Source: Mycobacterium sp. OTB74 | Lineage (GTDB): Bacteria > Actinomycetota > Actinomycetes > Mycobacteriales > Mycobacteriaceae | Direction: 5' to 3' | DNA length: 64,000 nt | NCBI RefSeq assembly: GCF_029892685.1 | Contig: NZ_JARXVD010000004.1 | Coordinates: forward strand, 1-64,000 | Shown here: in pieces, positions 1 to 11,245 of the stretch | Numbering within the stretch: the first letter of the stretch is position 1 | Layout of the letters: the number at the start of each line of letters is the position of its first letter | The notes under the pieces: model-generated | What the model was told of the DNA's origin: nothing | Databases searched by the model: none | What the model saw: only the letters and a program-made list of their open reading frames with translations | Translations under genes and position numbers: made by a program

Positions 1-49
1 CGTCGTCGGTCAACACAATCGGAACTGCCGCAGGACCACGAGTCGCCAT
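1..49 (-). CDS. Transposase N-terminus, IS630-like (partial)
   Basis: Reading leftward from an ATG at 49 gives MATRGPAAVPIVLTDD before the window ends. Mycobacterial IS630-type transposases commonly open with a short Gly/Pro-rich stretch followed by a VLTDDE-like segment, so this is probably the first 16 residues of such a transposase. Only 49 bases are visible, so neither intactness nor the DDE catalytic residues can be judged. Another gene with a similar start is possible. Confidence 0.4.
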   Translation of the reverse strand, partial: MATRGPAAVPIVLTDD

Positions 50-282
50 GGCCCACCATAACAAACGAGACCGAATTAACGACTCAGGACACTAGTGTCA
101 ACCCACCGTATTTGAGCTCGCGGTTTTCGTCCGGTGCTGAATGGTGGGTCGGCTATGAACGTCAGTCCTGGATCATCAACTCCCGATGCGGACGGGGATG
201 CCACGGATCGGCCGGGTGATTCGCAGGTGTTGTCCAGGTTTCATTCGCCTAATTTACATCTGATACGTCCAAGATCTGGGCC

Positions 283-1689
283 GTGACGCTGTCGGGGAGC
301 TTGATACGGGCTGATCTTCCCGGTTATGCGAAAAATAACCCGCTATATAGCGGGCCTTGGCTCGTCAGCGGATGGCTGCCGGTCACTATTCAGATCGTGG
401 CGGCGATTGTGCTGTTTGCGGGCATCGGTCGCCGATCAGTCGGCTGGTTCACGGTCTGGTTGCCCAGCGCGGCTGCCATTGGCGCAGCAGGGGGATGGGG
501 GGTTTATTGGTACGTCACATCCCAGGGGATGGCAGACAATCCGCCGCCACTGATGCTGTGGGTTTGGACCGGGCTGGCGGCGGCCGCGCTTGTCGTGGCG
601 ATAGGCGGCTGGGCCAGTACCGGTTGGGGACGACGGGCGATCACGGTGCTGGCGGTCCCAATGTGTCTGCTCGCGGCCGCTGTGGTACTCAATCAATGGA
701 TCGACTACTACGACACGGTGAAGCTTGCATGGGCGGCGCTAACCGCCGGCCCCTTGCCTGACGAAACCGATATGGCCACTGTGCAGGCATTGAAAGGCAA
801 GGGCGTCACCCAAACTGGACGGGTTGTGCCCATTGACATTTCCTCGGATATTTCCGGCTTTCATCACCGAACCGAGTATGTGTATCTGCCGCCGGTGTGG
901 TTTTCCGCTCCGTCACCGCCCGGGCTTCCGGTGGTGGTGATGATCTCGGGGGCGTGGTCGACACCCGCCGACTGGGTGCGTCTGGGTAACGTCGCCGTCA
1001 AGATGGACAGCTTCGCGGCTGCCCACGGCGGGGCCGCACCGATCCTGCTCTTCCCCGACACGGGCGGAAGGTTCAACAACGACACCGAATGCGTCAACGG
1101 GCCGCGGGGGAATGTCGCTGATCACATAACGAAAGAGCTGGTGCCTTACGTCGTTTCGCAGTTCGGCGCGAGTTCGCATCCGGATAACTGGGGAGTGGTC
1201 GGGTGGTCGATGGGCGGGACCTGCGCTGTGAATCTCACGGTCACGCACCCGGAACTCTTCCATACGTTCGTTGACATCGCGGGTGACCTCACCCCGAATG
1301 CAGGCACGAAAGAGCAGACGGTGCAACGTCTCTACGGCGGTAACGAACAGCAATGGGCGACGTTCGACACTCTGACCTCGATGCACACGCATGCCCCGTA
1401 TCACGACGCCGCCGGATGGTTCGACGTCTCGTCTACGGCAAAAATCAGGCCGGGGCAGAGTCAGCTGACGGGTCCGTTGGCGGCCAAGCAGTTGTGCACG
1501 GTTGGTACGTCAGTGGGGATCACGTGCGCTGTGGTGACACGAACCGGCAATCACGACTGGGCGTATGCACAGACCGCGTTTGCCCAGGCGTTCCCGTGGA
1601 TTGCTGGGCAACTAGGCACGCCCGGTATTCCCCGAACGTCGTTGCCCGGCCAATCGCTGCCTGCGAATGCGTCACCACCGCATAACTAA
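283..1689 (+). CDS. Membrane-anchored esterase (alpha/beta hydrolase)
   Basis: A 468-residue protein. About four hydrophobic segments fill residues 30-140. The C-terminal half looks like the esterase-D/antigen 85 superfamily (PF00756): a strand leading to the nucleophile elbow GWSMG with Ser309, and a late GNHDW with His424 as probable catalytic base. The catalytic domain probably faces the cell wall side. The GTG at 283 is the start; no strong ribosome site precedes it. Mycobacterial relatives with this layout are annotated as esterases or mycolyltransferase-like proteins; the substrate here is unknown. It is preceded by about 230 bases without a gene and followed by a CBM2 protein on the same strand, with no sign of translational coupling. 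Confidence 0.75.
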   Translation: MTLSGSLIRADLPGYAKNNPLYSGPWLVSGWLPVTIQIVAAIVLFAGIGRRSVGWFTVWLPSAAAIGAAGGWGVYWYVTSQGMADNPPPLMLWVWTGLAAAALVVAIGGWASTGWGRRAITVLAVPMCLLAAAVVLNQWIDYYDTVKLAWAALTAGPLPDETDMATVQALKGKGVTQTGRVVPIDISSDISGFHHRTEYVYLPPVWFSAPSPPGLPVVVMISGAWSTPADWVRLGNVAVKMDSFAAAHGGAAPILLFPDTGGRFNNDTECVNGPRGNVADHITKELVPYVVSQFGASSHPDNWGVVGWSMGGTCAVNLTVTHPELFHTFVDIAGDLTPNAGTKEQTVQRLYGGNEQQWATFDTLTSMHTHAPYHDAAGWFDVSSTAKIRPGQSQLTGPLAAKQLCTVGTSVGITCAVVTRTGNHDWAYAQTAFAQAFPWIAGQLGTPGIPRTSLPGQSLPANASPPHN

Positions 1690-1863
1690 CGTATCTCGGT
1701 TCGTGGGGCTACATTCGATCCGTCGTATCTTTGTCTTTGCTCATGCGGTCGTTCACGGGGATCGAGGCCAAAATTTCGTGATGGTTGCAGTTGAGCAAAG
1801 GTACAGCAGCTTACCCGCGGCGCGAGGACCGATGTCGCCCGTTTGGCCTTAGTGTTGCCAGCT

Positions 1864-2298
1864 ATGGCCGGACTGAGCATTTGGGTGAAGCGCTGGCGCA
1901 CAGCGCTTCACGCAACCATGTCGGCATTAGTGGTTGCTACGCCTGCACTCGCAATTACCCCGGTGACTCATGCGGCTGCGGCTGCGGCAACGTTGTCGGT
2001 GTCGCATGCGTGGCAGACGGGTTTCATCGCCCACTTCACCATCGTCAATTCGAGCGCAGTGCCGATGACCGATTGGCGGCTTGATTTCGACTTGCCTGCG
2101 GGGGAATCCGTCTCGCACACGTGGAATAGCACCCTTACCCAATCCGGCACGCACTACGTTCTCACCCCCGCGAATTGGAATCGCACCATCGCGCCTGGTG
2201 GTTCAGCCACAGGTGGTCTGCGAGGCGTACTGTCCGGTTCTGGTTCCTACTTACCACCGTCAAACTGTGTGCTGAACGGTCAATATCTTTGCACCTAG
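1864..2298 (+). CDS. Secreted CBM2-domain protein (Rv1987-like)
   Basis: A short secreted protein. A hydrophobic signal sequence ends in a run of alanines, followed by about 105 residues resembling a family 2 carbohydrate-binding module, with conserved Trp in AWQTGF, DWRLDF and ANWNRT and a terminal Cys pair near NCVL and YLCT. CBM2 modules bind cellulose or chitin, and mycobacteria encode stand-alone versions such as M. tuberculosis Rv1987. There is no catalytic domain, so this is a binding protein rather than a chitinase. ATG 1864 is used; GTG 1885 would give a tidier 23-residue signal peptide, and TTG 1843 is also open. No clear Shine-Dalgarno resolves the choice. Confidence 0.75.
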   Translation: MAGLSIWVKRWRTALHATMSALVVATPALAITPVTHAAAAAATLSVSHAWQTGFIAHFTIVNSSAVPMTDWRLDFDLPAGESVSHTWNSTLTQSGTHYVLTPANWNRTIAPGGSATGGLRGVLSGSGSYLPPSNCVLNGQYLCT

Positions 2299-2698
2299 CG
2301 GCGACTGCGTAGTGAAGCAGGACTGCTCCGAGTTCAGCCAAACACCAGCGGTATAGCGACTGGACCGCAAACCGGGTCTATGACACACGAATCTGCCTAT
2401 GGCACAACGTGATACGGCGTGCCGCTCAACGTGTGCGGGCGGCGATAGCCTCAGCGCGGCGAGTCCATCGCAGGGTCGGGCTCTGGAACGGCTTGGGTGG
2501 CAGCCAAACACGAGGGGCATCACCGGTCGCACGTGCGAGCAAGAGTGGTCATGGCTGTCCCTCGTAGTACCAGGATCAATAGGGCGTGCCAGCTGGGTTC
2601 CAAGCTGGAATTCATATTGGCGGCAAAGCGCTTCAGTACTGCGAATCCGTTGGGCAACAGCGCACAGCGGCCTGACCCTCCGACGGAGAGGACTTGAT
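2299..2698. other. Intergenic, no supported gene
   Basis: About 400 bases upstream of the MECR-like gene. The open frame of that gene runs back to 2399, but the extra residues have no recognisable fold and the ATG at 2699 has a good ribosome site. A minus-strand frame across 2260-2709 looks like a shadow. Nothing else is evident. Confidence 0.6.
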
Positions 2699-3661
2699 AT
2701 GCGCGCCATCCAAATTGAACGATTCGGTGACCCACAGGTGCTTCATGTCGTCGACATCGAGGAGCCGCCGCCGCCGGGCCCACATGAGGTGCTGGTGAGC
2801 GTTGAGTTCTCGCCGTTGAACAAACACGATCTACTGGTTGTCGGCGGCATGCTGGGACAACCCGCTCTGCCTCACATACCCGGCGCAGAGGGCGTCGCCC
2901 GCGTGCTGGCTACTGGTGCCGAGGTCGACGGGCTTGAGGTCGGCGACCTGGTCGTGCTTCCGCTGTATTCCGGTGCGTGGCGTGAGCGGCTCGTCGTGCC
3001 CGCCGACAGCCTGTTCGCACTCCCCGCCGGCGACATCGAGCAGTACTCGATGCTGGGCAGCAACCCCCCGACAGCAGGGTTGATGCTCAGTGAATACGCC
3101 TCCCTGCAGCCCGGTGACTGGGTGGTTCAGAACGCGGCGAACTCCGGCGTCGGGCGGTCACTGATCGCGCTAGCCAAACTTCGTGGGCTGAAGACCATCA
3201 ACCTGGCCCGCGACGAAACCACGTTCGCCGAGCTCACCGCAGCTGGGGGCGACGTGGTCCATGCCGATGACCCCAATGCGGTGGGCGACATTCGAGGAAT
3301 GATCGGCGACGCGCGAGTGACGCTGGCAGTGGACAGCGTCGGTGGTCCAGCGGCGGCGAGGCTGGTCGAATTGCTTTCCGACCGTGGACAGTTGGTCAGC
3401 TATTCCTGGGCCAGTGGCGAGCCTATGTGGATCGACACCGCGGCACTGGTCGGCAGACACCTCACGGTCCACGGATTCTTTGTCGGCGACTTCGACTACC
3501 GCGACAAGGTGGTGCCTGTCATTCGTGAGGCGGCACCGCTGGTGGCCGACGGCTCCCTCGTTGTCCCGGTGGCCGGCGTGTACCCCCTCGAAGATATCCA
3601 GGAAGCGGTGTCGCATCAGCTCCGTGGCGGCAAGATCCTGCTGAAAGTGGCGGGGCGATGA
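2699..3661 (+). CDS. MECR/ETR-like medium-chain NADPH reductase
   Basis: A 320-residue medium-chain dehydrogenase/reductase without the structural zinc lobe. The segment around residues 119-152 (LGSNPPTAG, then LQPGD, then NAANSGVG) closely follows the mitochondrial enoyl thioester reductase (MECR/Etr1) pattern, where NxxNSGVG is the NADPH-binding loop. The likely reaction is NADPH-dependent reduction of an enoyl thioester or a quinone/enone; substrate is not shown. The start is ATG 2699 behind GGAGAGGA; the frame stays open upstream but without protein-like sequence. It ends 15 bases before the stop of the convergent exporter gene. Confidence 0.78.
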   Translation: MRAIQIERFGDPQVLHVVDIEEPPPPGPHEVLVSVEFSPLNKHDLLVVGGMLGQPALPHIPGAEGVARVLATGAEVDGLEVGDLVVLPLYSGAWRERLVVPADSLFALPAGDIEQYSMLGSNPPTAGLMLSEYASLQPGDWVVQNAANSGVGRSLIALAKLRGLKTINLARDETTFAELTAAGGDVVHADDPNAVGDIRGMIGDARVTLAVDSVGGPAAARLVELLSDRGQLVSYSWASGEPMWIDTAALVGRHLTVHGFFVGDFDYRDKVVPVIREAAPLVADGSLVVPVAGVYPLEDIQEAVSHQLRGGKILLKVAGR

Positions 3662-3676
3662 AGGCAGCCGAAGCGA

Positions 3677-5218
3677 TCACTCAGGGTTGATGCGTTCGTG
3701 GGCCGGGACTTCGGCGAGTGCACAATGAAAATGGCTGCTTGCGGGCGCCGCGGTCGGTGTGCGGGCGAGCAGGTCATTGGAGATCGACACGAATGCGAGC
3801 AATCCTCCGGCGATGGCGAGACCGGCCGAGATCAGCATCGCGGTGTGAAAGCCGGCGGTTAGCGCCGAGGGGGATTGGAAGGCGTCGCCCGTCAGCCCCG
3901 CAATCGGCGGCAATAGTGCGACGGCCAAGAGGCCGCCGGTACGCGCCACTGCGTTGTTGACAGCCGAGGCCACGCCGGCGTGGCGTTCGTCCGCGGCTGC
4001 CAAGGTGGCTGCGGTGACGGGCGCGACCGTTGCAGCCAACCCGAGGCCGAAGACGACCACGGCGGGGAACACGGTGGTGGCGTAGTCCGCGCCCGGTCCG
4101 ATTCGCGTCATCAGAACCATGCCGGCCGCCACGAGCAGCGGTCCAACCGTCAGCGGCAGGCGGGGGCCGATGCGCTGCGCGAGCGCGCCCGACGCAGACG
4201 AGAGTGCCAGCATGATGGCCGTTACCGGCAGAGAAGCTGCGCCGGCGGCGACGGGGGAGTAGCCCAGGGCGTTTTGCAGGACGACCGCCAGCAGGAAAAA
4301 CACCCCGCCGAGTGCTGTGTAGACGACAAAGGTCACCACGTTGGCGCTGGTGAACTGCCGCGAGGAGAAAATATCGAGTGGCAACATCGGGTGCGCGGTG
4401 CGCTTTTCGATGAGCACAAATGCGACGATCGCAATCCCGCCCAGCACCGCGGCTGCCAAGACCACCGCTGAGTTCCAACCTCGGTTTGGCCCTTCCACGA
4501 TGGCGTAGGTCGCACCAGCGAGACCCACCGTGGCTGACGTTGCTCCGGCGTAGTCGAGTCGGCCGGAGGCCGACAGGTCGCGGCTCTCGGGCACGTGGCG
4601 CACTGCGAGCCAGGCGACCAGGCAGCCGAGCGGCACGTTGATGAGGAAAATCGCGCGCCAACTGACCGCTTGCACAAGGTATCCGCCGAACAGCGGTCCG
4701 ATTGCTGCGGCGACTCCGCCGAGCGCCGACCATGCGCCGATCGCCTTTCCTCGGTCGGTGGGCATGAAGGTGGCCTGGATGATGGCGAGGCTGCCCGGTG
4801 TCAACAGCGCCCCGCCGATACCTTGCAAAGCCCGTGCGGCGACTAGTATTTCGACGCTGGGGGCCGCCGCACACATGGCCGACGCCACCGAGAACCAGAC
4901 GACGCCGACGACGAATACGCGCCTGTGGCCCACCCGGTCGCCCAGACTGCCCGACAGCAGTATCAACGCCGCGAGCGTCACCGAATAGGCACTGACAACC
5001 AGTTGCAGCCCACCCGCCTGAGTATTCAGATCTCGACCGATTGTCGGCAGCGCTACGTTGACCACCGTCGCATCGAGTTGTGCTATCCCGGAGCCCAGTA
5101 CCGTTGCGGCGAGGACCCAGCGCCCGGCGGCGCTGCCGAAGCGAACGCCGGAGGGTGCGGACTCCCCGCCGCTCATGTACGACGCAACGATTGATTCGCG
5201 AACATTTGTGCTCCCCAT
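3677..5218 (-). CDS. MFS drug exporter, DHA2 (EmrB/QacA) type
   Basis: A 513-residue, very hydrophobic protein with about 14 membrane helices, matching the DHA2 proton antiporters. Family motifs seen are DATVVNVALP in the first helix, LQGIGGALLTPGS (motif-C-like region) and GPLFGGYLVQ. Such proteins expel hydrophobic drugs or metabolites. The ATG at 5218 (MGSTN) is preferred over a longer open frame reaching 5383, whose extra residues are Arg-rich and lack family resemblance; a second ATG lies at MSGGES. It is transcribed divergently from phhA, leaving a 318-base shared upstream region. Confidence 0.85.
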   Translation of the reverse strand: MGSTNVRESIVASYMSGGESAPSGVRFGSAAGRWVLAATVLGSGIAQLDATVVNVALPTIGRDLNTQAGGLQLVVSAYSVTLAALILLSGSLGDRVGHRRVFVVGVVWFSVASAMCAAAPSVEILVAARALQGIGGALLTPGSLAIIQATFMPTDRGKAIGAWSALGGVAAAIGPLFGGYLVQAVSWRAIFLINVPLGCLVAWLAVRHVPESRDLSASGRLDYAGATSATVGLAGATYAIVEGPNRGWNSAVVLAAAVLGGIAIVAFVLIEKRTAHPMLPLDIFSSRQFTSANVVTFVVYTALGGVFFLLAVVLQNALGYSPVAAGAASLPVTAIMLALSSASGALAQRIGPRLPLTVGPLLVAAGMVLMTRIGPGADYATTVFPAVVVFGLGLAATVAPVTAATLAAADERHAGVASAVNNAVARTGGLLAVALLPPIAGLTGDAFQSPSALTAGFHTAMLISAGLAIAGGLLAFVSISNDLLARTPTAAPASSHFHCALAEVPAHERINPE

Positions 5219-5536
5219 CGAATCGCTGCCGTGCTTTGAATGACCGCCCAGAGGCGTTCCAAGCCTAGTGCGCGACGTTACGCGCTTTCGCCGAAGCCAC
5301 ATCGTTTCCGGGCTTCCGGGCAAAGGGATTGCGCTATTGCGACGTTCGCCGATTTGTTCATCACGTGGGAGCGCACGGGACACGACTCGTGCTTACTCGT
5401 CGATCAGCCCAGGACGCATATCCTGGTTCATAGGACCACAAGTCCTGCCCAGATGGCCGTCGCAATGACACCCAAAGCGACGGCCAGCCATGAACGACGC
5501 CGCTCTGTGCGACGCCCGGACATCCGGGAGGCAGCG
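5219..5536. other. Divergent intergenic region, exporter/phhA
   Basis: Contains the upstream signals for both the exporter and phhA. The phhA frame stays open to 5240, but the added residues do not resemble aromatic amino acid hydroxylases. No convincing operator palindrome was found here. Confidence 0.5.
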
Positions 5537-6430
5537 ATGTTCGAAGAAGCGCAGCTCTATGCGCCCGTGACGCGCTCGGCAGATGGTGTCACCGTTCACC
5601 TGGCTGCCGATCACCCGGGCGCGGTGGACCCGGAATACCGAGCCCGCCGCAACGCGATAGCTGCGCTCGCCATGGATTGGCAACCCGGCACACCACCACC
5701 CATCGCGACCTACACCGACGCCGAGCAAGAGGTTTGGCGCATCGCTTGCGCCGAGCTTCACAAATTGCACCAGCGCCTGGCCTGCGCCACGTACCTGGAG
5801 GGCCGGGAGCGACTCCAACTTCGCGAGGACCAGATTCCACAACTCGTCGAGGTCAACGAGATGCTCAGACCGCTCACCGGCTTTCAGTACGTTCCGGCGG
5901 CCGGACTGGTACCGCTGCGCGAGTTCTACGGACTTCTGGCATACGGAATCTTCCACTCCACGCAGTACATCCGGCACCACTCCGTGCCGCTCTACACGCC
6001 AGAGCCCGATCTGATCCACGAGGTGGTCGGCCACGGCAATTGTCTGGCGCACGATCGTTTCGCGACTCTGTACCGGTTGGCCGGACAGGCTGCTCGGCGG
6101 GTGAAAACGACTGAGGCGCTTGAATTCGTGTCGAAGGTGTTCTGGTTCTCCTTGGAATTCGGTGTGGTCCGTGAGCATGGGGAAGTGCGCACCTACGGTG
6201 CAGGCCTGCTTTCGTCGTACGGCGAGATCCAACAGATTGAACATGCCGACCTGCGGCCGCTGGACATTGCGAGAATGGGTGTTCAAACCTACGACATCAC
6301 GCACTACCAGCCAGTACTATTCTGCGCCAAGGGATTTGACGAGATCGAAGACGTTATTGGCACGTTCTTCGCCGACGTTGACGACGACATGGTGGAGCGC
6401 CTGACGCATGACGCTTCGGCACGAGCGTAA
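5537..6430 (+). CDS. phhA: Phenylalanine 4-monooxygenase
   Basis: A 297-residue aromatic amino acid hydroxylase, the usual size of bacterial PhhA. It hydroxylates phenylalanine to tyrosine using O2, non-haem iron and a tetrahydropterin. The iron-binding triad is visible as HEVVGH (His161, His166) and Glu207 in WFSLEFG. ATG 5537 follows GGGAGGCAGCG. The product tyrosine can feed the pathway of the convergent hppD-hmgA-fahA operon (tyrosine aminotransferase is not in the window). The gene ends 18 bases from the end of fahA. No pterin-4a-carbinolamine dehydratase (phhB) is adjacent. Confidence 0.93.
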   Translation: MFEEAQLYAPVTRSADGVTVHLAADHPGAVDPEYRARRNAIAALAMDWQPGTPPPIATYTDAEQEVWRIACAELHKLHQRLACATYLEGRERLQLREDQIPQLVEVNEMLRPLTGFQYVPAAGLVPLREFYGLLAYGIFHSTQYIRHHSVPLYTPEPDLIHEVVGHGNCLAHDRFATLYRLAGQAARRVKTTEALEFVSKVFWFSLEFGVVREHGEVRTYGAGLLSSYGEIQQIEHADLRPLDIARMGVQTYDITHYQPVLFCAKGFDEIEDVIGTFFADVDDDMVERLTHDASARA

Positions 6431-6448
6431 GGAAGCCCGTAATCGCTA

Positions 6449-7780
6449 CTAGCCAGATGACGGGTAGGTGATCGCTGGTTGTACGACGGCAACGCACTGG
6501 CCGAATCCGATGGTCGCTGCACCCGGGTGATGGGCCTTGGCAGTCAGGATGACTTCGTCACCGTCTTCGAGAAACGTACGGGTTTCGCCGTTGGGCAGTG
6601 TGATTGGGACCTTGCCGCCATGGCTGAGCTCCATCAGGCTGGCTTCGGAGCCCGCGGTGGGGCCGGAGATGGTGCCGGTGCCGAGCAAGTCGCCGGGTTG
6701 GAGGTCGCATCCGTTGCTGGTGTGGTGCGTGATCATTTGCGCCACACTCCAGTACAAGTGGCGGCTGGACGAGCACGAGATCAGGTGCGGCGTCTCGCCG
6801 TCGTTGCGCATCTGCGCCGTGCTGATAAGCACGTGCAGTTCAACGTCGAGTCCACCGTGGGCGCGGTGCAGGGGACTGTCGAGGTACGGCAGGGGATCGG
6901 GGTCTTCCTCGGGCCGATCAACCGGAATCCGAAACGGCGCCAAAGCTTCTGGAGTGATCACCCAGGGGGAGATCGTGGTGCCGAAGCTCTTGGCCAGGAA
7001 GGGACCCAGAGGCTGGTATTCCCAGGCTTGCACGTCGCGGGCAGACCAGTCGTTGAGCAGGCAGTAACCGGCGATGTGGGATTCGGCCTGATCGAGACTC
7101 AACGGCTCGCCGAGACGATTCTCCGGGCCGATCCACACGCCGAGCTCCAGCTCGAAATCCATTCGCCGGGTTGGTGCCAGTACAGGTGCCAGCGCATCGC
7201 CGGCCTTCAGTTGGCCGTGCGGGCGGGTGACCGGGGTACCGCTGACACGCACGCTGGAGGCACGTCCGTGATAGCCGATCGGAATCCATTTGTAGTTGGG
7301 CAGCAGGGGGTCGTTCGGCCGGAACAGTGCGCCGATATTGCGGGCATGGTGGATGCCGACATAGAAGTCGGTGTAGTCACCGATCCGGGCGGGCAGCAGA
7401 ACGTCGACCTCCGACAGTTGGGTGAGAAGGCCGGCAACGGTCTGATGGTGCTGTGCCCCCTCGACGAGCAGCGAATGCAGTGTCCTGCGAAGAGCGACTC
7501 GCGGACCAGATCCCAAGGAGAACAACGAATTAAGCGTTCCGTGCGCGGCCGCTTCGGCCGCCGCTTGCGCGTCGCCGGTGAGTAACCCGGATGCGGCGAG
7601 CCCTCGCAGGTCCAGGACCGCGTCACCGATACGGACGACGCCGTGCGGTTCGCCGGCGACACCGGCTACCACACCAAACGGCAGATTTTGCAAGGGAAAG
7701 TCGCCGGCATCGGCAGAGGTAACCCAACTGCGTAGGCGGGGATCATGCGTGAAATCCAGGGCAGCCGTTGGCAAGGTCAC
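6449..7780 (-). CDS. fahA: Fumarylacetoacetase
   Basis: A 443-residue fumarylacetoacetate hydrolase, the last step of tyrosine degradation, giving fumarate and acetoacetate. Recognisable signatures are [15 protein letters not shown] (metal-binding Asp and catalytic His), the acidic pair in DFELELGVW, and LLNDWSARD. The start is GTG 7780, overlapping the hmgA stop as GTGA, which implies translational coupling. The frame continues upstream to 8347 but only as an out-of-frame shadow of hmgA. Third gene of the hppD-hmgA-fahA operon. Confidence 0.93.
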   Translation of the reverse strand: MTLPTAALDFTHDPRLRSWVTSADAGDFPLQNLPFGVVAGVAGEPHGVVRIGDAVLDLRGLAASGLLTGDAQAAAEAAAHGTLNSLFSLGSGPRVALRRTLHSLLVEGAQHHQTVAGLLTQLSEVDVLLPARIGDYTDFYVGIHHARNIGALFRPNDPLLPNYKWIPIGYHGRASSVRVSGTPVTRPHGQLKAGDALAPVLAPTRRMDFELELGVWIGPENRLGEPLSLDQAESHIAGYCLLNDWSARDVQAWEYQPLGPFLAKSFGTTISPWVITPEALAPFRIPVDRPEEDPDPLPYLDSPLHRAHGGLDVELHVLISTAQMRNDGETPHLISCSSSRHLYWSVAQMITHHTSNGCDLQPGDLLGTGTISGPTAGSEASLMELSHGGKVPITLPNGETRTFLEDGDEVILTAKAHHPGAATIGFGQCVAVVQPAITYPSSG

Positions 7781-9089
7781 GGCTTGTCCGGGTGGAAGCG
7801 CTTGGTCAGACCGCTCCAGCAGTCTGCGTAGTCCTGCTGCCGCTGTGGAAGATTCGCAGCGTAGGCGCTGACTTTTTGCGGGAACCGGGTTTCGAACATG
7901 AAGGCCAGGGTGTTTTCCTGTTTCACCGGTTTCAGTTCTTCGGCGCTTGCCGCTTGGAATGCGTTGGCGTCGGGGCCGTGTGGGGTCATGGAGTTGTGCA
8001 GGCTGAAGCCGCCGGGAACGAAGCCATCTGGTTTGGCGTCGTAGACACCGTGCACAAGTCCCATGAATTCGCTCATGACGTTCATGTGGTACCACGGTGG
8101 CCTGAAGGTGTCTTCGGCGACCATCCACCGTTCGGGGAAGCACACAAAGTCGACGTTGGCGGTTCCCGGTGTCTCGCTGGGCGAGGTGAGCACGGTGAAG
8201 ATGGACGGGTCGGCATGATCGAAGAGCACTGGGCCCACGGGGGAGAAGCGCCGCATGTCGTACTTGTACGGTGCGTAATTTCCGTGCCAGGCAACAACAT
8301 CCAGGGGTGAATGGCCCAGTTCGGCCTGCCACAGCGTACCACCCCACTTCACGTACATCGTGGACGGGACTTCGCGATCTTCGTAATTCGCGACCGGGGT
8401 AAGGAAGTCACGCGAATTGGCCAGGCAGTTGGCGCCGATCGGGCCGCGCTCGGGGAGAGCGAAAGAGCCGCCGTAGTTTTCGCACAGGTAGCCACGGGCC
8501 GGACCGTCGGGTACTTCGACGCGCAGTTTCACTCCACGCGGGATGACGACAATCTCGCTGGGTTCGGCGTCGATGATCCCGAACTCGGTCCAGAACCGAA
8601 CGTTGCCCTGCTCCAGCACAAACAGCATCTCGGCGTCGCCGTTGTAGAAGTAGGCGTCCACCATCGACGACGTGATGCAATAGATGCTGCAGGCAAATCC
8701 GGTGCGGGTCGCGACGTCGCCTCCGGTTGTGATGGTGCGCACGCCGGTGATGAATGTGGTTTCTTCAACTGTGGGATTCGGCATCGGCAAGGGGTTCCAA
8801 CGCATTTGGGCGATCGGGACTGGCGGTGCGTCGTCGGGGGCAGAGCGCCAGTACGCGACCTCGTCGGCGTGGACGGGTGTGAAGCGGCCCCAATGAGCCA
8901 CGCTCGGCCGAATCCGGTACAGCCACGACCGTTTATTGCTGGCGCGAGGAGCGGTGAACGGCGAACCGCTGAGCTGCTCGGCGTAGAGGCCGTAGGCGCA
9001 CTGTTGCGGGGAGTTGCGACCCACGGGCAATCCGCCGGGCAGCGCCTCGCTTTCGAAGCCGTTGCCAAAGCCGGACTGGTAATCGGTCA

Positions 9090-9090
<1 letters not shown>
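7777..9090 (-). CDS. hmgA: Homogentisate 1,2-dioxygenase
   Basis: A 437-residue cupin-fold iron dioxygenase that opens homogentisate to maleylacetoacetate. The iron ligands lie in [14 protein letters not shown] (His and Glu) and TPHGPD (second His), as in the family. The start is ATG 9090, overlapping the hppD stop by one base (TGATG); a GTG three bases earlier is also possible. No separate maleylacetoacetate isomerase gene is seen here, so isomerisation may be spontaneous or encoded elsewhere. Confidence 0.95.
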
Positions 9091-10331
<1,241 letters not shown>

Positions 10332-10417
10332 TTATGCCGACATCACGATTACGCGGCGACTTCGTCATGAGCGAGCACACCGCGATTCACGCCGATCTGA
10401 CATTCGCAGTAACCGCT

Positions 10418-11152
10418 TCACGCTTTGGCTGGCTGCGGAGCGCCGCGCGAGAGCAGATTCGCTGCCTGGCACACCATCTCGGCCAAGCGTGGGTGGCTGT
10501 CGACTGGCATGCGTTCGGTCGGCCCGCTGATCGCCACCACGCCGATCGGGCGACCGTCGACTTCGAACACCGGCGCAGCGATTGTCATGGACGGAGCGTT
10601 CACTTCGCTGCTCGCGGCATAACCGCGGGCACGGCACGCATCGAGGAGCGCCAGGAACTCGGCGTCAGGCTGCCCGCCGAGTAGTTCGGTCTGCCGTTCA
10701 ATGCTCAAGAAGGGCAACAGTATTCGGCCGGTGGCGCTTTCGCGCGCGGGGACAGTCGTACCGATGCGCGGCGCCATCCGCAGTGCCTGCCGACTCTCTG
10801 CCACCTGCGACACCACCAGTTGTCGGCCGTCTGACTCGTTGAAGATCGCGGTCTCTCCGGTCTGTACTGCGAGTTGCTCGAGCGTCAGCTGGATGGTGTG
10901 GCGCAGATCCGATTTGGCGCGCGAACTGTGGGCGATGTTCAAAATGCGCGTGGTGGTTTCCCATCGCGTCATCTGCTCCACGCGCGCCTGGATCCAGCCC
11001 TGCTCCGAGAGCGTCACCAGCGCGCGCTGCACGGCGCTCTTATCGATATCCAGCATCCGAGACAGTTCCGCGACGCCGACAGGCTCGTTGGCGGCCACCG
11101 CTTCGAACACCGTCAGCACCCGCGCAGCCGTGGAACTGCTCTTGACGGCCAT
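10418..11152 (-). CDS. IclR-family transcriptional regulator
   Basis: A 244-residue IclR protein. An N-terminal winged helix (residues about 8-65, with the SRMLDIDKSAVQRALVTL recognition region) is followed by the ligand-binding domain with PARESATGR and AISGPTERM-like signatures. ATG 11152 follows GAGGTGAGCGG. It lies directly upstream of and co-directional with hppD-hmgA-fahA and divergent from the TauD gene. By analogy with HmgR-type regulators it probably represses the homogentisate pathway until an intermediate binds. Operator-like repeats lie just upstream. Confidence 0.88.
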   Translation of the reverse strand: MAVKSSSTAARVLTVFEAVAANEPVGVAELSRMLDIDKSAVQRALVTLSEQGWIQARVEQMTRWETTTRILNIAHSSRAKSDLRHTIQLTLEQLAVQTGETAIFNESDGRQLVVSQVAESRQALRMAPRIGTTVPARESATGRILLPFLSIERQTELLGGQPDAEFLALLDACRARGYAASSEVNAPSMTIAAPVFEVDGRPIGVVAISGPTERMPVDSHPRLAEMVCQAANLLSRGAPQPAKA

Positions 11153-11174
11153 CCGCTCACCTCGCTAATGTTGA

Positions 11175-11224
11175 ATAGTGATCTACTATATCAAATAGTG
11201 ACACATAGTCAACCGATCGACTAT
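11175..11224. promoter_or_regulatory. Operator-like repeats between iclR and tauD-like gene
   Basis: Two inverted repeats sit in the 93-base divergent gap: ATAGT-N5-ACTAT at 11175-11189 and ATAGTC-N8-GACTAT at 11205-11224. AATAGTGA also occurs twice as a direct repeat. Related half-sites in tandem fit binding by a dimeric or tetrameric IclR protein that controls itself and the dioxygenase gene. Confidence 0.55.
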
Positions 11225-11245
11225 CGGTCGGGAAGGAAACGGGCC

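Noticed and set aside
2399..2698. N-terminal extension of the MECR-like gene
   Set aside because: The added 100 residues show no fold and ATG 2699 has a strong ribosome site at the position expected for the family.
7781..8347. N-terminal extension of fahA
   Set aside because: The extension is antisense-frame shadow of hmgA; GTG 7780 overlaps the hmgA stop and gives the normal family length.
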